Below are positions 43,284 through 51,757 of a DNA stretch of 64,000 nt, piece by piece (position 1 is the first letter of the stretch; each line of letters starts with the position of its first letter). The DNA is from Collinsella aerofaciens (GTDB lineage Bacteria > Actinomycetota > Coriobacteriia > Coriobacteriales > Coriobacteriaceae). The stretch covers positions 271,923 to 335,922 of the forward strand of contig NZ_CABJDK010000002.1 in NCBI RefSeq assembly GCF_902364355.1, given 5' to 3'. Position numbers and translations under genes: made by a program. A model generated the notes under the pieces. It saw nothing but the letters and a program-made list of their open reading frames with translations, was not told the origin of the DNA and made no database searches.

Positions 43284-44327
43284 TTAAAAGCCGTAACGGC
43301 GCGCAAATTCCTGGGCAAGCTGCGATACATCTTCGCAGGCGTTGGCCCAGGGGGCAAAGTCGGGGGTGTCCGAGATGATGCCGTCGGCTTCCCAAACTGC
43401 CTGATGCGAAAGGTCCCAGGGGTCGTGCGGTTCGGGCCGGCAGGGAAGGTACGGTGTCTGATACATGGGGTTCAGCAAAAAGAACGCGCCGCCCTCGCAA
43501 CGGTTAGCGAACTCACGCAGCGCGCGCGTCGCCGGGCGCATCTTGTTTGTTTTGAACAGCAGAATCGTGCGGGCGAGCAGGTACCAAGGAGAGTTTTCGA
43601 GTGCGTCTGCCCCCATCTGTTCCTCGAGCTGGTGGGCTAGGGCAAAAAAGCCGTCCTGGTCTTCCAGGCGAGCGAGAGCGAGCAACACGGTGCCGGCAGC
43701 TCGGGTGGGATAGCCTTCTGCCTTAAGGACGCGGCGGGCGTAGTTGGCAGCAGCGCGGTAGCGGGCGCTTGCCATGCACAGCTGCGAGATGGCCTCGAGT
43801 GTGTGGAGCCACCCGATAAGGGCCGGCTCGCTCACGGTAAGGTCCGCTGCGGTGACACCGTCGGCCAAAACATTATTGGCCCAGTAGTGTGGGGCCTCCA
43901 TGTCGAACCCGGGCACGCTCTGTTGCAGGTAGTCGGCCGCGCTCGCCTCGAGCTTCATCAGGTCGCCCAGGCAGGCGTCAACGGGTGTGTCGGCCAGGAT
44001 GATGGCGAGCAGCTGCGCGTCGACGGCCAGTGCATCGACGCGGACGATCTTGAGCAGCTCATCGCGCATATCGTCGAACAGGCGATTGCGCGTCTGCTCG
44101 AACTCCTCGTCGCTGCCCATGTCCTCGATGCGATGGAGCTCGTCGAGCAGGTGGCGATGAACACCGGCATAGGACAGCAGCGCCTGGGCATGCTCGGACT
44201 GCGCATACTTTTGGGGATTCGCGCTCATGTCGTTATGGACAAGCTCGCGTGCTGCATCGGTGAGCTCGGGGTGCGACGCCAGATAGGTGCGCTCCAAGTA
44301 GGCGGGGATGTAGACGCTCGGATCCAT
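43284..44327 (-). CDS. TPR-like helical protein, unknown function (second of a pair)
   Basis: A 347-residue protein, mostly alpha-helical with alanine-rich helix pairs (for example ARYRAAANYARRVLKAEGYP and LLALARLEDQDGFFALAHQLE), like tetratricopeptide or ST7-type repeats. No signal peptide, membrane segment or enzyme motif is evident. It overlaps the preceding related gene by one base and is 45 bases from MurT-GatD, so it is translationally linked. It could be a scaffold for cell-wall or envelope work, inferred only from the operon. Confidence 0.65.
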   Translation of the reverse strand: MDPSVYIPAYLERTYLASHPELTDAARELVHNDMSANPQKYAQSEHAQALLSYAGVHRHLLDELHRIEDMGSDEEFEQTRNRLFDDMRDELLKIVRVDALAVDAQLLAIILADTPVDACLGDLMKLEASAADYLQQSVPGFDMEAPHYWANNVLADGVTAADLTVSEPALIGWLHTLEAISQLCMASARYRAAANYARRVLKAEGYPTRAAGTVLLALARLEDQDGFFALAHQLEEQMGADALENSPWYLLARTILLFKTNKMRPATRALREFANRCEGGAFFLLNPMYQTPYLPCRPEPHDPWDLSHQAVWEADGIISDTPDFAPWANACEDVSQLAQEFARRYGF

Positions 44328-45403
44328 TAGAGGTCCCCTCCCTTAAATGGAAGCCCCTGCTCGGCTGCGCGCAGGATGCGCTCGTCGATCTGGGAACGCA
44401 CGATGTCGTTGGTGGCGACCCAGGCGGCAAAGCTGGCGTTGTCGGGAGCGCCCAGGCCCTCCTGCAGTACCGGCGTCGCCTCGGACAGCGCAAGGACAAG
44501 CTCGTCGGTGGAGCCCACGCCCACGTTGACGCGGGCATAGACGCCATCGGGAAACTCGGTTTGGAAGTAGAGCGCCTCGGCCGCGTGCGGACACGAGCGC
44601 GCAAGGATACGCAGGTAGTGCTCGGCGCCCTCGTAGTCCAGCTCGCGCCAGGCTGCGCTCATCAGTGCGATGAGCGTCCACGGGTCCAAGTCGCGCTCCG
44701 GATCTTTGGGGCGGCGGCGCAGCGGGGTATTCGCGAGATAGGGTACGGAGTGGGCGGAGCGAAATCTTTTGAGCTCCTCGGCGGGGTATTCGAGCTTTGC
44801 CATGGCGAGCATCGCGGTGTGGCGGACGCCGGCCGGATCGTTGGGGGCAAAGTCGAGGCTGCGGTTTGCGGCTTCGAGCGACATGCGATAGCGGCCGCTA
44901 ATGAGGGCGCGCGACGCAAGGGCGGCAAGCCAGCGCAGGTAGGGGCGGCGCATAAGGTCGCCAGCGGCCTCGCGCTCGTAGGGGTCCTGCGCCGAGGCGA
45001 TTTTGAGTGCCAGGTCGTGCTCGACTTCATCGCGCTTAGATACCAAGTACTGTACGTACTCCTCGTTGGAGTTGGCGGTGAGGGCGGTCAGCATGCGCTG
45101 GGCGTCCCAGTTGGTGGGGTCGAGCGCGGCTGCCTCGCGAAGCATGTTCTCGGCAGCGCCCTCTTCTTGCTCTGCCTGGGTATCGTCAGGGATAAAGGGA
45201 ATGCGGTAGTCGACAGCCTCGACCACCTTGGCAATGAGATGCCCGGCGCGGTCACGGTCGTGCACGATGAGCGGCGCGGGGTTGCGGGTGAATTGTTCCA
45301 TCAGACGTTCTACGGCGGTGCCGTCGGTGAGCGGGATATTGTCGCGGCGCAAGGCCTCAAGAACGAGGCGATGGCAATCCTCTTGAATGGGATCGAATGC
45401 CAT
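44327..45403 (-). CDS. TPR-like helical protein, unknown function (first of a pair)
   Basis: A 358-residue protein with helical repeats. The start at 45403 (MAFDPIQEDCHRLVLEALR) has AAAGGAGG upstream, better than the longer frame. The clearest repeat-like helices are YRMSLEAANRSLDFAPNDPA and LDYEGAEHYLRILARSCPHA. A PTNWDAQRMLTAL segment recalls ST7/TPR proteins. It shares general architecture with the next gene, with which it overlaps by one base, and may form a complex with it. Family not recognised with confidence. Confidence 0.65.
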   Translation of the reverse strand: MAFDPIQEDCHRLVLEALRRDNIPLTDGTAVERLMEQFTRNPAPLIVHDRDRAGHLIAKVVEAVDYRIPFIPDDTQAEQEEGAAENMLREAAALDPTNWDAQRMLTALTANSNEEYVQYLVSKRDEVEHDLALKIASAQDPYEREAAGDLMRRPYLRWLAALASRALISGRYRMSLEAANRSLDFAPNDPAGVRHTAMLAMAKLEYPAEELKRFRSAHSVPYLANTPLRRRPKDPERDLDPWTLIALMSAAWRELDYEGAEHYLRILARSCPHAAEALYFQTEFPDGVYARVNVGVGSTDELVLALSEATPVLQEGLGAPDNASFAAWVATNDIVRSQIDERILRAAEQGLPFKGGDL

Positions 45404-45901
45404 GGGGCCTCCTTTGCTGCGGTTAGGGTTCAAATGTCTCTATATAAGCTTCTAGTTTACCCGCATGTGGCACACCGGGGGTGCCGCACTTGGACTTGCA
45501 CCTTTGCACCACGAAGACGGATGTCGCACAAATGTCGGCACCTCGGTTGCGCGGGTGGTATCACAGTGCCGTAAACGGTCGATTTTTGGCGGCGAACGGG
45601 GCACATTTTGGAGGGGCACAGCCCTGCCCGGGATATGTGGTTAACTCTGATAAAACGTTTGCCCAGCTTGGGAGTATGAATGCCCCACAAGGGTCTTCAG
45701 GGATAGAAAAAACGTTTCATCATTGTTGGCTTTAGGTGAATAACTGACCAACCAGAACGGTAAAATAGTGTTTGTCTGAGCGTTGAGACGTTTAGACATT
45801 GCGTCGCTATCGCCGGCGACGCACAAAATGGTCCTAACGGAGCCAATCGGGTGCTCCGTTATATACGCAAGTCTAAGAGGGGCTTGTTTAGGAGGCACAG
45901 T
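45404..45901. other. 498-base region before the iron alcohol dehydrogenase
   Basis: No gene. The part near the dehydrogenase has two consecutive hairpins: TGCGTCGC / GCGACGCA (45800-45823) and AACGGAGC / GCTCCGTT (45836-45860). TAAAAT at 45761-45766 could be a -10 box without a clear -35. AAAACGTTT-type motifs occur at about 45652-45661 and 45710-45719. On the minus side, TAAACT and TATATA near 45430-45460 could drive the TPR/MurT-GatD operon. Confidence 0.5.
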
Positions 45902-47125
45902 ATGGGACGTTTTACCAATCCTCGCGATCTGTACTTTGGTGAGGGCGCTCGCCACGAGGTGAAGAACCTCAAGGGTAAGAAGGCCATCATCGTTTCTGGC
46001 GGCAGCTCTATGCGCCGCGGCGGGTTCCTGCAGGACGTCGAGAACGACCTTAAGGAAGGCGGTTTCGAGGTCAAGCTGTTCGAGGGCGTCGAGTCCGACC
46101 CGTCCATCGAGACGGTCATGAAGGGCGCCGAGGCCATGCGCGAGTTCGAGCCCGACTGGATTATCGCCATCGGCGGCGGCTCGCCCATCGATGCCGCTAA
46201 GGCCATGTGGGTCTTCTACGAGTATCCCGAGGAGTCCTTCGATAACATCATCCAGCCGTTCAGCTTCCCCGAGCTGCGTCAGAAGGCTCATTTCTGCGCC
46301 ATCTCCTCTACCTCCGGCACCGCTACCGAGGTCACTGCCTTCTCCGTCATCACCGACTACGCCAAGGGCATCAAGTACCCGCTGGCCGACTTCAACATCA
46401 CCCCTGATGTCGCCATCGTCGACCCCGAGCTCACCTACACCATGCCCGCCAAGCTGTGCGCTCACACCGGCATGGACGCTCTGACCCACTGCATGGAGGC
46501 TTACGTTTCTACCTTCGCCTCTATGTTCACCGACGCCAACGCTCTGCACGGCATCCGCGAGATCGTCGAGTGGCTGCCCAAGTCCTATGCTGGCGACCAT
46601 GAGGCCCGTCAGCACATGCACGAGGCTCAGTGCATCGCCGGTATCGCCTTCTCCTCGGGCCTGCTCGGCATCGTTCACTCCATGGCTCACAAGACCGGTG
46701 CTGCCTTCGAGAACGGCCACATCATCCACGGTGCTGCTAACGCCATGTACCTGGGCAAGGTCATCCAGTGGAACTCCAAGGACCCGCGTGCTGCCGAGCG
46801 TTACGCTTACGTGGCCAAGGAGATCCTGCACCTTCCCGGCGAGACCAACGAGGAACTCATCGCTGCGCTCGTCCAGAAGATTCGCGACCTCAACGACCAG
46901 CTCAACATTCCGCAGTCCATCAAGGATTACGCGAATGGCGGCGTGAAGGTCGACGCCGAGAACCCGCAGATGGTTTCCGAGGAGGAGTTCCTCGCCAAGC
47001 TGCCCGAGATTGCCGCGAACGCTGAGCAGGACGCCTGCACGCCCGAGAACCCGCGTGAGACCAAGGCTGCCGACTTCGAGAAGATTCTCAAGGCCTGCTA
47101 CTACGACACCGACATCGATTTCTAA
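45902..47125 (+). CDS. Iron-containing (class III) alcohol dehydrogenase
   Basis: A 407-residue NAD(P)H-dependent dehydrogenase. The start at 45902 follows TAGGAGGC. The nucleotide-binding GGGSPIDAAKAM, the conserved TSGTATEVTAFSVIT and the metal ligands (Asp in NITPDVAIVD region, His in ALTHCMEAY, GIVHSMAHKTGA and GHIIHG) are present. It is closest in pattern to butanol/ethanol-type dehydrogenases of fermenting anaerobes, so a role in disposing of reducing power is likely. A long leader with two hairpins precedes it and a terminator follows; the next gene encodes a related enzyme. Confidence 0.92.
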   Translation: MGRFTNPRDLYFGEGARHEVKNLKGKKAIIVSGGSSMRRGGFLQDVENDLKEGGFEVKLFEGVESDPSIETVMKGAEAMREFEPDWIIAIGGGSPIDAAKAMWVFYEYPEESFDNIIQPFSFPELRQKAHFCAISSTSGTATEVTAFSVITDYAKGIKYPLADFNITPDVAIVDPELTYTMPAKLCAHTGMDALTHCMEAYVSTFASMFTDANALHGIREIVEWLPKSYAGDHEARQHMHEAQCIAGIAFSSGLLGIVHSMAHKTGAAFENGHIIHGAANAMYLGKVIQWNSKDPRAAERYAYVAKEILHLPGETNEELIAALVQKIRDLNDQLNIPQSIKDYANGGVKVDAENPQMVSEEEFLAKLPEIAANAEQDACTPENPRETKAADFEKILKACYYDTDIDF

Positions 47126-47147
47126 TCGACTCTTGTTATCGTAACGA

Positions 47148-47187
47148 GGGGCTCCGCACGTATCCGTACGGAGCCCCTTTCTTTTTT
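47148..47187 (+). terminator. Terminator of the iron alcohol dehydrogenase
   Basis: GGGGCTCCG / CGGAGCCCC with a 12-base interior that can pair further (CACG/CGTA), followed by TTTCTTTTTT. Confidence 0.88.
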
Positions 47188-47208
47188 CTTTTAGAGAATG
47201 GGATAGTT

Positions 47209-48309
47209 ATGGCTGCAATTTTCAATAGCCCCAGCAAGTACATTCAGGGTCCGGACGAGCTCGCCAAGCTCGGCTCCTATGTCGAGCCGCTCGGCGCTAA
47301 GGCCCTCGTCATCGTGACGCCTTCGGGCAAGAAGCGCGTCGGTGCCAAGATCGAGGGCGGCTTTGCCGAGGCTAAGGCCGAGCTGCTGTTTGAGGACTTT
47401 AATGGCGAGTGCTCCAAGGGCGAGGTCGACCGTTTGGTGGCGCTCGCGCGCGACAACGGTTGCGATATCATCGTCGGCGTCGGTGGCGGTAAGATCCTCG
47501 ACACCGCCAAGGCCGTTGCCTACTACCTGGAGTCCCCGGTTATCATTTGCCCCACCATCGCCTCGACCGATGCACCGTGCTCGGCACTTTCGGTGCTCTA
47601 CACCGATGACGGCCAGTTCGATAAGTATCTGTTCCTTAAGGCAAACCCCAACATTGTCCTGATGGATACGACGGTTATCGCGGCGAGCCCGGTGCGCCTG
47701 ACGGTTTCCGGTATGGGCGATGCGCTCGCAACCTACTTTGAGGCCCAGGCGACGCACGATGCCGACGGTGGCACTTGCGCCGGCGGCAAGGGCGGTATGG
47801 CTGGTCTGGCGCTCGCCAAGCTCTGCTACGAGACGCTTATGGCCGATGGCGTCAAGGCCAAGGTCGCGCTGGAGAAGGGTGCGCTCACGCCTGCCGTTGA
47901 GCATATCATCGAGGCCAATACGCTGCTTTCCGGCATTGGCTTTGAGAGCTCGGGCCTTGCTGCTGCTCATGCCATCCACAATGGCCTGACGATGCTGCCT
48001 GAGTGCCATGGAATGTATCACGGCGAGAAGGTCGCCTTTGGCACCATCGTCCAGCTGGTACTCGAGGATGCCCCGACCGAGAAGCTCGAGGAAGTCTTGG
48101 GCTTCTGCATTGAGCTGGGCCTGCCGGTTACGATGAAGGAACTTGGCGTTGCCGAGCTTACGCGCGAGCAGGCCATGATTGTTGCCGAGGCCGCCTGCGC
48201 GCCCGATGACACCATGTGCAACATGCCGTTTGAGGTGACGCCCGAGATGGTCGCAAACGCCATCCTGGGTGCCGACGCGCTGGGCCACTACTATCTTATG
48301 GATGAGTAA
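47209..48309 (+). CDS. gldA: Glycerol dehydrogenase
   Basis: A 366-residue zinc-dependent polyol dehydrogenase that oxidises glycerol to dihydroxyacetone with NAD. Motifs: VGVGGGKILDTAKAVAY (NAD site), PTIASTDAPCSALSVLY, and the metal residues Asp in VSGMGDALATYFEA and His in SGLAAAHAIHNGLT and CHGMYHGEKVAFG. Length is standard. It is distantly related to the preceding iron dehydrogenase but has its own start after a terminator. Substrates such as dihydroxyacetone or other short ketones are also possible. Confidence 0.9.
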   Translation: MAAIFNSPSKYIQGPDELAKLGSYVEPLGAKALVIVTPSGKKRVGAKIEGGFAEAKAELLFEDFNGECSKGEVDRLVALARDNGCDIIVGVGGGKILDTAKAVAYYLESPVIICPTIASTDAPCSALSVLYTDDGQFDKYLFLKANPNIVLMDTTVIAASPVRLTVSGMGDALATYFEAQATHDADGGTCAGGKGGMAGLALAKLCYETLMADGVKAKVALEKGALTPAVEHIIEANTLLSGIGFESSGLAAAHAIHNGLTMLPECHGMYHGEKVAFGTIVQLVLEDAPTEKLEEVLGFCIELGLPVTMKELGVAELTREQAMIVAEAACAPDDTMCNMPFEVTPEMVANAILGADALGHYYLMDE

Positions 48310-48321
48310 ATCAAGCTAAGG

Positions 48322-48357
48322 AAGGGGCAAAGCCAGCAGATGGCTTTGCCCCTTTTT
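48322..48357 (+). terminator. Terminator of gldA
   Basis: A perfect 14-bp stem (48322-48335 and 48341-48354) with a 5-base loop and a T run. Confidence 0.9.
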
Positions 48358-48361
48358 GCTA

Positions 48362-48392
48362 TGGTGCAAAGGGGTCAGGTTACTTTGTACCA
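48362..48392 (+). repeat. GGG(A/T)CAGG-loop hairpin element, copy 3
   Basis: TGGTGCAAAG / CTTTGTACCA (one mismatch) encloses GGGTCAGGTTA. The layout matches copies 1 and 2, with a different outer stem sequence. It sits between convergent genes immediately after the gldA terminator. Confidence 0.65.
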
Positions 48393-48435
48393 AAGAGGGC
48401 GGGGTAGGCCTGCGATGAGGTTTTGCCCCGCCCTC
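48391..48435 (-). terminator. Terminator of the hydroxyacid dehydrogenase
   Basis: On the minus strand GAGGGCGGGG / CCCCGCCCTC with a 21-base interior, followed by TTTGG. Confidence 0.6.
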
Positions 48436-48441
48436 GTTTGC

Positions 48442-49398
48442 CTACAGCTCGCAAACGTTCTGCGCGCGGCCTTCAACGTAGGCGACGACGTTGTCGAACT
48501 CGATCCTGGCGCGGCGCTGCATGGCCTCGTGCGTAAGGAAGCCCACATGCGGCGTGAAGATGCAGTTCTTGGCGTTGATGAGCACGTAGTCGGCGGGGAT
48601 GGGCGGCTCCATATCAAAGACGTCGATGCCGGCACCGGCGAGCTTATCGTCGCTGAGTGCCTGGGCAAGGGCGTTATTGTCCACGATGGCGCCACGGGCG
48701 CAGTTGATAAACACGGCGCCGTCCTTCATCTGAGCGAACTGCTCGGCGCCAAAGCTCTTGCGCGTGGTGTCGTTGTTGGGCAGGTGCAGGCTCACGATGT
48801 CGGACTCGGCAAGCAGCTGCTCGAGTGAGACTTGCTCAATGCCCGCCTCGGCAGCCTCGGGATGTTCGTGACGGGCATAGCCTAGCACACGGGCACCAAA
48901 GGCCTTAAAGAGTCGAGCCGTGGCGCAGCCGATCTTGCCGCAACCCACAATACCCACGGTCTTGCCGCAGATCTCGGTGCCCATAAGGCCGGCGCTCGTC
49001 TTGCCGGTGCGGACGACGGCATCGGCGGCGCTCACCTTGCGCAACACGTCGATGGCCAGGCCGAGGGTGAGCTCGGCGACCGAAACGTCGGAGTAGCCGG
49101 CGCAGTTGCGAACTTCAACACCGCGTTCACGGCAGGCGGAAAGCCCCACGTGGTCGATGCCCGTAAAGGCGACGGCGATCATCTTGAGCGCGTCGGCGCC
49201 GGCGACGACCTCGGCGGGGTAGGGGTTGTTGGCGATCATGACGACCTCGGCGCCCTCGCTGCGTCGAGCGAGCTCGGCCGGATCGGTGGTTTTGGTATCG
49301 AAATAGACAAACTCGTGTCCGGCGTCCTTAAGGGGTGCAGAGAGCTCGTCGATGGTCTGCTCGGGAACTCCCAGCGGCTCGATCAGGACAATCTTCAT
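48442..49398 (-). CDS. D-2-hydroxyacid dehydrogenase (NAD-dependent)
   Basis: A 318-residue D-isomer-specific 2-hydroxyacid dehydrogenase. The start at 49398 (MKIVLIEPLGVPEQ) follows GAGGAGTC; the open frame extends far upstream but only as a shadow of the divergent gene. The Rossmann motif is VGIVGCGKIGCATARLF, the catalytic Arg is in INCARGAIVDNNAL, the Glu in FDMEPPIP and the His in TPHVGFLTHEAM. The substrate (lactate, glycerate or phosphoglycerate type) is not resolved by motifs. It is divergent from the ferredoxin gene with 153 bases between. Confidence 0.9.
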   Translation of the reverse strand: MKIVLIEPLGVPEQTIDELSAPLKDAGHEFVYFDTKTTDPAELARRSEGAEVVMIANNPYPAEVVAGADALKMIAVAFTGIDHVGLSACRERGVEVRNCAGYSDVSVAELTLGLAIDVLRKVSAADAVVRTGKTSAGLMGTEICGKTVGIVGCGKIGCATARLFKAFGARVLGYARHEHPEAAEAGIEQVSLEQLLAESDIVSLHLPNNDTTRKSFGAEQFAQMKDGAVFINCARGAIVDNNALAQALSDDKLAGAGIDVFDMEPPIPADYVLINAKNCIFTPHVGFLTHEAMQRRARIEFDNVVAYVEGRAQNVCEL

Positions 49399-49551
49399 CT
49401 TGTGACTCCTCAATAAACCTAGGCGATTAGGCTGGCAATAAATTGTAGGTCTATTTCCCTCAAGGTGCACCGCGTGTAATTTGCCCGAGGTGTGGGCCGA
49501 TAGCGTATCATTATCTCTTGCTTGTTTGCACTGCTCAGGGAGGGGCCGCGC

Positions 49552-50805
49552 ATGGCGCAGGAACACGATCTGTTTGATGACATTATCGAGATCAGCAAGG
49601 GTTTCGACTTTCTTAAAAACCCGCTTGGCGGCGTGACCGATGCACTCGATCCGTCGGCGCCGCAGTGGAATCCTGCCGACTACAAGGAGCGCCCGCGCGG
49701 CAACACCATTCCGTGCCTGACCTGCAAAAACGAAAAGAGCGGCTGCACCGTGTGCATGGACGTGTGTCCGGTCAACGCCATCGAGGTCGAAGAAGACGCC
49801 ATCGAGATCCTCGACTCCTGTCGCAAGTGCGGCCTGTGCGCCGCTGCCTGCCCGACTGAGGCGATCATCTCTCCGCGCCTTGCGCCCAAAAACGTCTACG
49901 ACGACATTGTCTCGGCGGCTACGAGTCACGAAACCGCCTACGTTACCTGCACGCGCGCCCTTAAGCGCATGCCGCGCGAGAACGAGGTTGTCGTTGCCTG
50001 CGTGGGCGATATTACTGCCGAGACCTGGTTCTCGGTGCTGGCCGACTATCCCAACGTGAGCGTCTACCTGCCACTGGGCGTGTGCGATAAGTGCCGCAAC
50101 ACCGGTGGCGAGGATATTCTTGGCGAGGCCATCGCCACTGCCGAGGAGTGGGCCGGTACGGGCATGGGCCTGGAGGTCGACCCCAAGAGCCTCAAATGCC
50201 ATAAGCGACGCGAGTACGAGCGCAAGGAGTATATGGAAAAGATCGCCCGCACCACGGGCCTAACCGTGACTAAGCTCAACCCGGCGACTGCGGCACTGGC
50301 CTCGGTGACGCAGAAGTTGAAGGCCCACCGTCACCAGATCACGCAGCTCGAGCGCACACTCAACACCATGTGCGGCACCACGACGACTAAGCGTCGCCGT
50401 TCGCTTACGCACGGGCGGCAGCTGGTGCTCTCGACGCTGCAGAACCACCCCGAGCTTGCCCAGAACATGCAGGTGAGCACGCCGGAATGCGATTTTGACA
50501 AGTGCACGTCGTGCGGCGAATGCGTCAACGTGTGCCCCACGTTTGCCTGCGATTTGGTGGGAAGCGGTCGCTTTGCACTGGAGTCCACGTATTGCCTAGG
50601 TTGCGGGGCCTGCGTCAAGGTGTGCCCCGAGCATGCGCTCAAGTTGGTTGAGCATGACGCGTCCAATCTGGTCGTCGTCGACCCCGAGGCCGAGGAAAAG
50701 GCCGCCCAGAAGGCGAAGGCTCACGAAGAGGCCGAGAAGGTCAAGGCCGAGGCAAAGGAAAAGCTCAACAAGATGCTCGACCAAGTGGAAAAGCTCGCGG
50801 ACTAG
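49552..50805 (+). CDS. Multi-cluster 4Fe-4S ferredoxin-like protein with C-terminal coiled coil
   Basis: A 417-residue iron-sulfur protein. The start at 49552 follows AGGGAGGGG. Cysteine motifs are CLTCKNEKSGCTVCMDVCP and CRKCGLCAAACP in the N-terminal third (about residues 54-100), and CTSCGECVNVCP and CLGCGACVKVCP in the C-terminal quarter, enough for four [4Fe-4S] clusters. The middle has extra cysteines (VCDKCRNTGGED and LKCHKR) and a helical stretch. The last 50 residues are a charged helix (AEEKAAQKAKAHEEAEKVKA), probably coiled coil. It is cytosolic and likely carries electrons; the partner is unknown. Confidence 0.85.
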   Translation: MAQEHDLFDDIIEISKGFDFLKNPLGGVTDALDPSAPQWNPADYKERPRGNTIPCLTCKNEKSGCTVCMDVCPVNAIEVEEDAIEILDSCRKCGLCAAACPTEAIISPRLAPKNVYDDIVSAATSHETAYVTCTRALKRMPRENEVVVACVGDITAETWFSVLADYPNVSVYLPLGVCDKCRNTGGEDILGEAIATAEEWAGTGMGLEVDPKSLKCHKRREYERKEYMEKIARTTGLTVTKLNPATAALASVTQKLKAHRHQITQLERTLNTMCGTTTTKRRRSLTHGRQLVLSTLQNHPELAQNMQVSTPECDFDKCTSCGECVNVCPTFACDLVGSGRFALESTYCLGCGACVKVCPEHALKLVEHDASNLVVVDPEAEEKAAQKAKAHEEAEKVKAEAKEKLNKMLDQVEKLAD

Positions 50806-50823
50806 CTAAAAGAGCGTAAATGA

Positions 50824-50856
50824 TGGCCGGCGGGACAGGTATTGCCCCGCCGGCCA
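50824..50856 (+). repeat. GGGACAGG-loop hairpin element, copy 4
   Basis: TGGCCGGCGGG / CCCGCCGGCCA perfect 11-bp stem encloses ACAGGTATTGC, so GGGACAGGTATT spans stem and loop as in the other copies. Six A residues follow. It lies 18 bases after the ferredoxin stop. Confidence 0.65.
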
Positions 50857-50927
50857 AAAAAGTTGCGGTGGAATAGTTCCCGTTTTGGCCTTAAGCTGGC
50901 CATTCTAGGAACTATCCCACCGCAACT
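50855..50927 (-). terminator. Terminator of the GntR regulator gene
   Basis: On the minus strand a 20-bp stem (50908-50927 with 50861-50880, one mismatch) and an interior GGCC...GGCC pair are followed by TTTTTT. The stem is unusually long for an intrinsic terminator. Confidence 0.8.
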
Positions 50928-50936
50928 AATAGATGG

Positions 50937-51692
50937 TTAGCTCATACTGCTCTGATGGGTCTCGCTGCCGTTATTGCGGCGGGTGACCGTTTCGTGGAGT
51001 AAAAAGAAGCTGGGGACCTGCTTTGTCTCGGTGTATTCCATAAGGATGCCGTCGGCGTTGTAGGTCTGTCCGCGTACAACGGCGAGTGCGTTAAAGTCGT
51101 CGAGATCGAGCACGCGTGCATCCTCGGGCGTGGGATGCTCAATCGTTACATCGCGTTTGCCCGTGGCAATCTTAATGCCAAGATCTTCTTCGAGGTAACG
51201 ATAGATCGAGTCGTTGACAATCTCGGGTGTCAGCCCCGGTACCTGTGAGCTTAGGTAATAGGAGTCGTCGGAGCACACGGCCCGTCCGTCTGCATAACGG
51301 ATGCGTTTGGCACGCGTGAGCTCACAGCCTTCAGGAAACCCGGTAATCTTGGAGAGCGCCTTGTTACAGACGAGGAGCTCAAAGACAGTGGTAACCGTTT
51401 TGAGCTCAAAGCCTCGACTGGCTGCGATTTCCTTAAAGGTCTCGAGTCCGCCGCCGCCACGACTCGTCTCGTCATTGATGTTGCGAATGACGCGCATGCC
51501 TTTGCCTTGCTGGGGGAGCACGTAGCCATCTGCCGCAAGCATCGAGATGGCGCGACGGACCGTCATGCGCGAACAGTCAAACAGCTGCGTGAGCTCAGTC
51601 TCTGAAGGCAGATAGCTCTGATAAGCGTATGTGCCGTCGTCAATCGACTGCTTCACGTTGTCATAAATAGTTTGGAAGATGGCTCGCGCCAT
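50937..51692 (-). CDS. GntR-family regulator with UTRA domain, TreR-like
   Basis: A 251-residue regulator. The N-terminal winged helix (about residues 1-70) includes YLPSETELTQLFDCSRMTVRRAISML and a following wing QQGKGMRVI. A UTRA effector domain covers about residues 90-245 (ITGFPEGCELTRAKRIRYAD to HETVTRR). This is the pattern of HutC/TreR-type repressors that bind sugar phosphates. It ends the cluster of a zinc dehydrogenase, EIICB and GH4 enzyme, and three sites of form CTTGTCTAGAT lie in the control region at 52837-52995, its probable operators. The effector would be the phosphorylated disaccharide, by analogy. Confidence 0.88.
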   Translation of the reverse strand: MARAIFQTIYDNVKQSIDDGTYAYQSYLPSETELTQLFDCSRMTVRRAISMLAADGYVLPQQGKGMRVIRNINDETSRGGGGLETFKEIAASRGFELKTVTTVFELLVCNKALSKITGFPEGCELTRAKRIRYADGRAVCSDDSYYLSSQVPGLTPEIVNDSIYRYLEEDLGIKIATGKRDVTIEHPTPEDARVLDLDDFNALAVVRGQTYNADGILMEYTETKQVPSFFLLHETVTRRNNGSETHQSSMS

Positions 51693-51757
51693 GACGGTCT
51701 CCTAGAGCTGGGTGCGTGAACGACGGATGAGGGCCGCCCACGCAGGTGTCAATCGAT

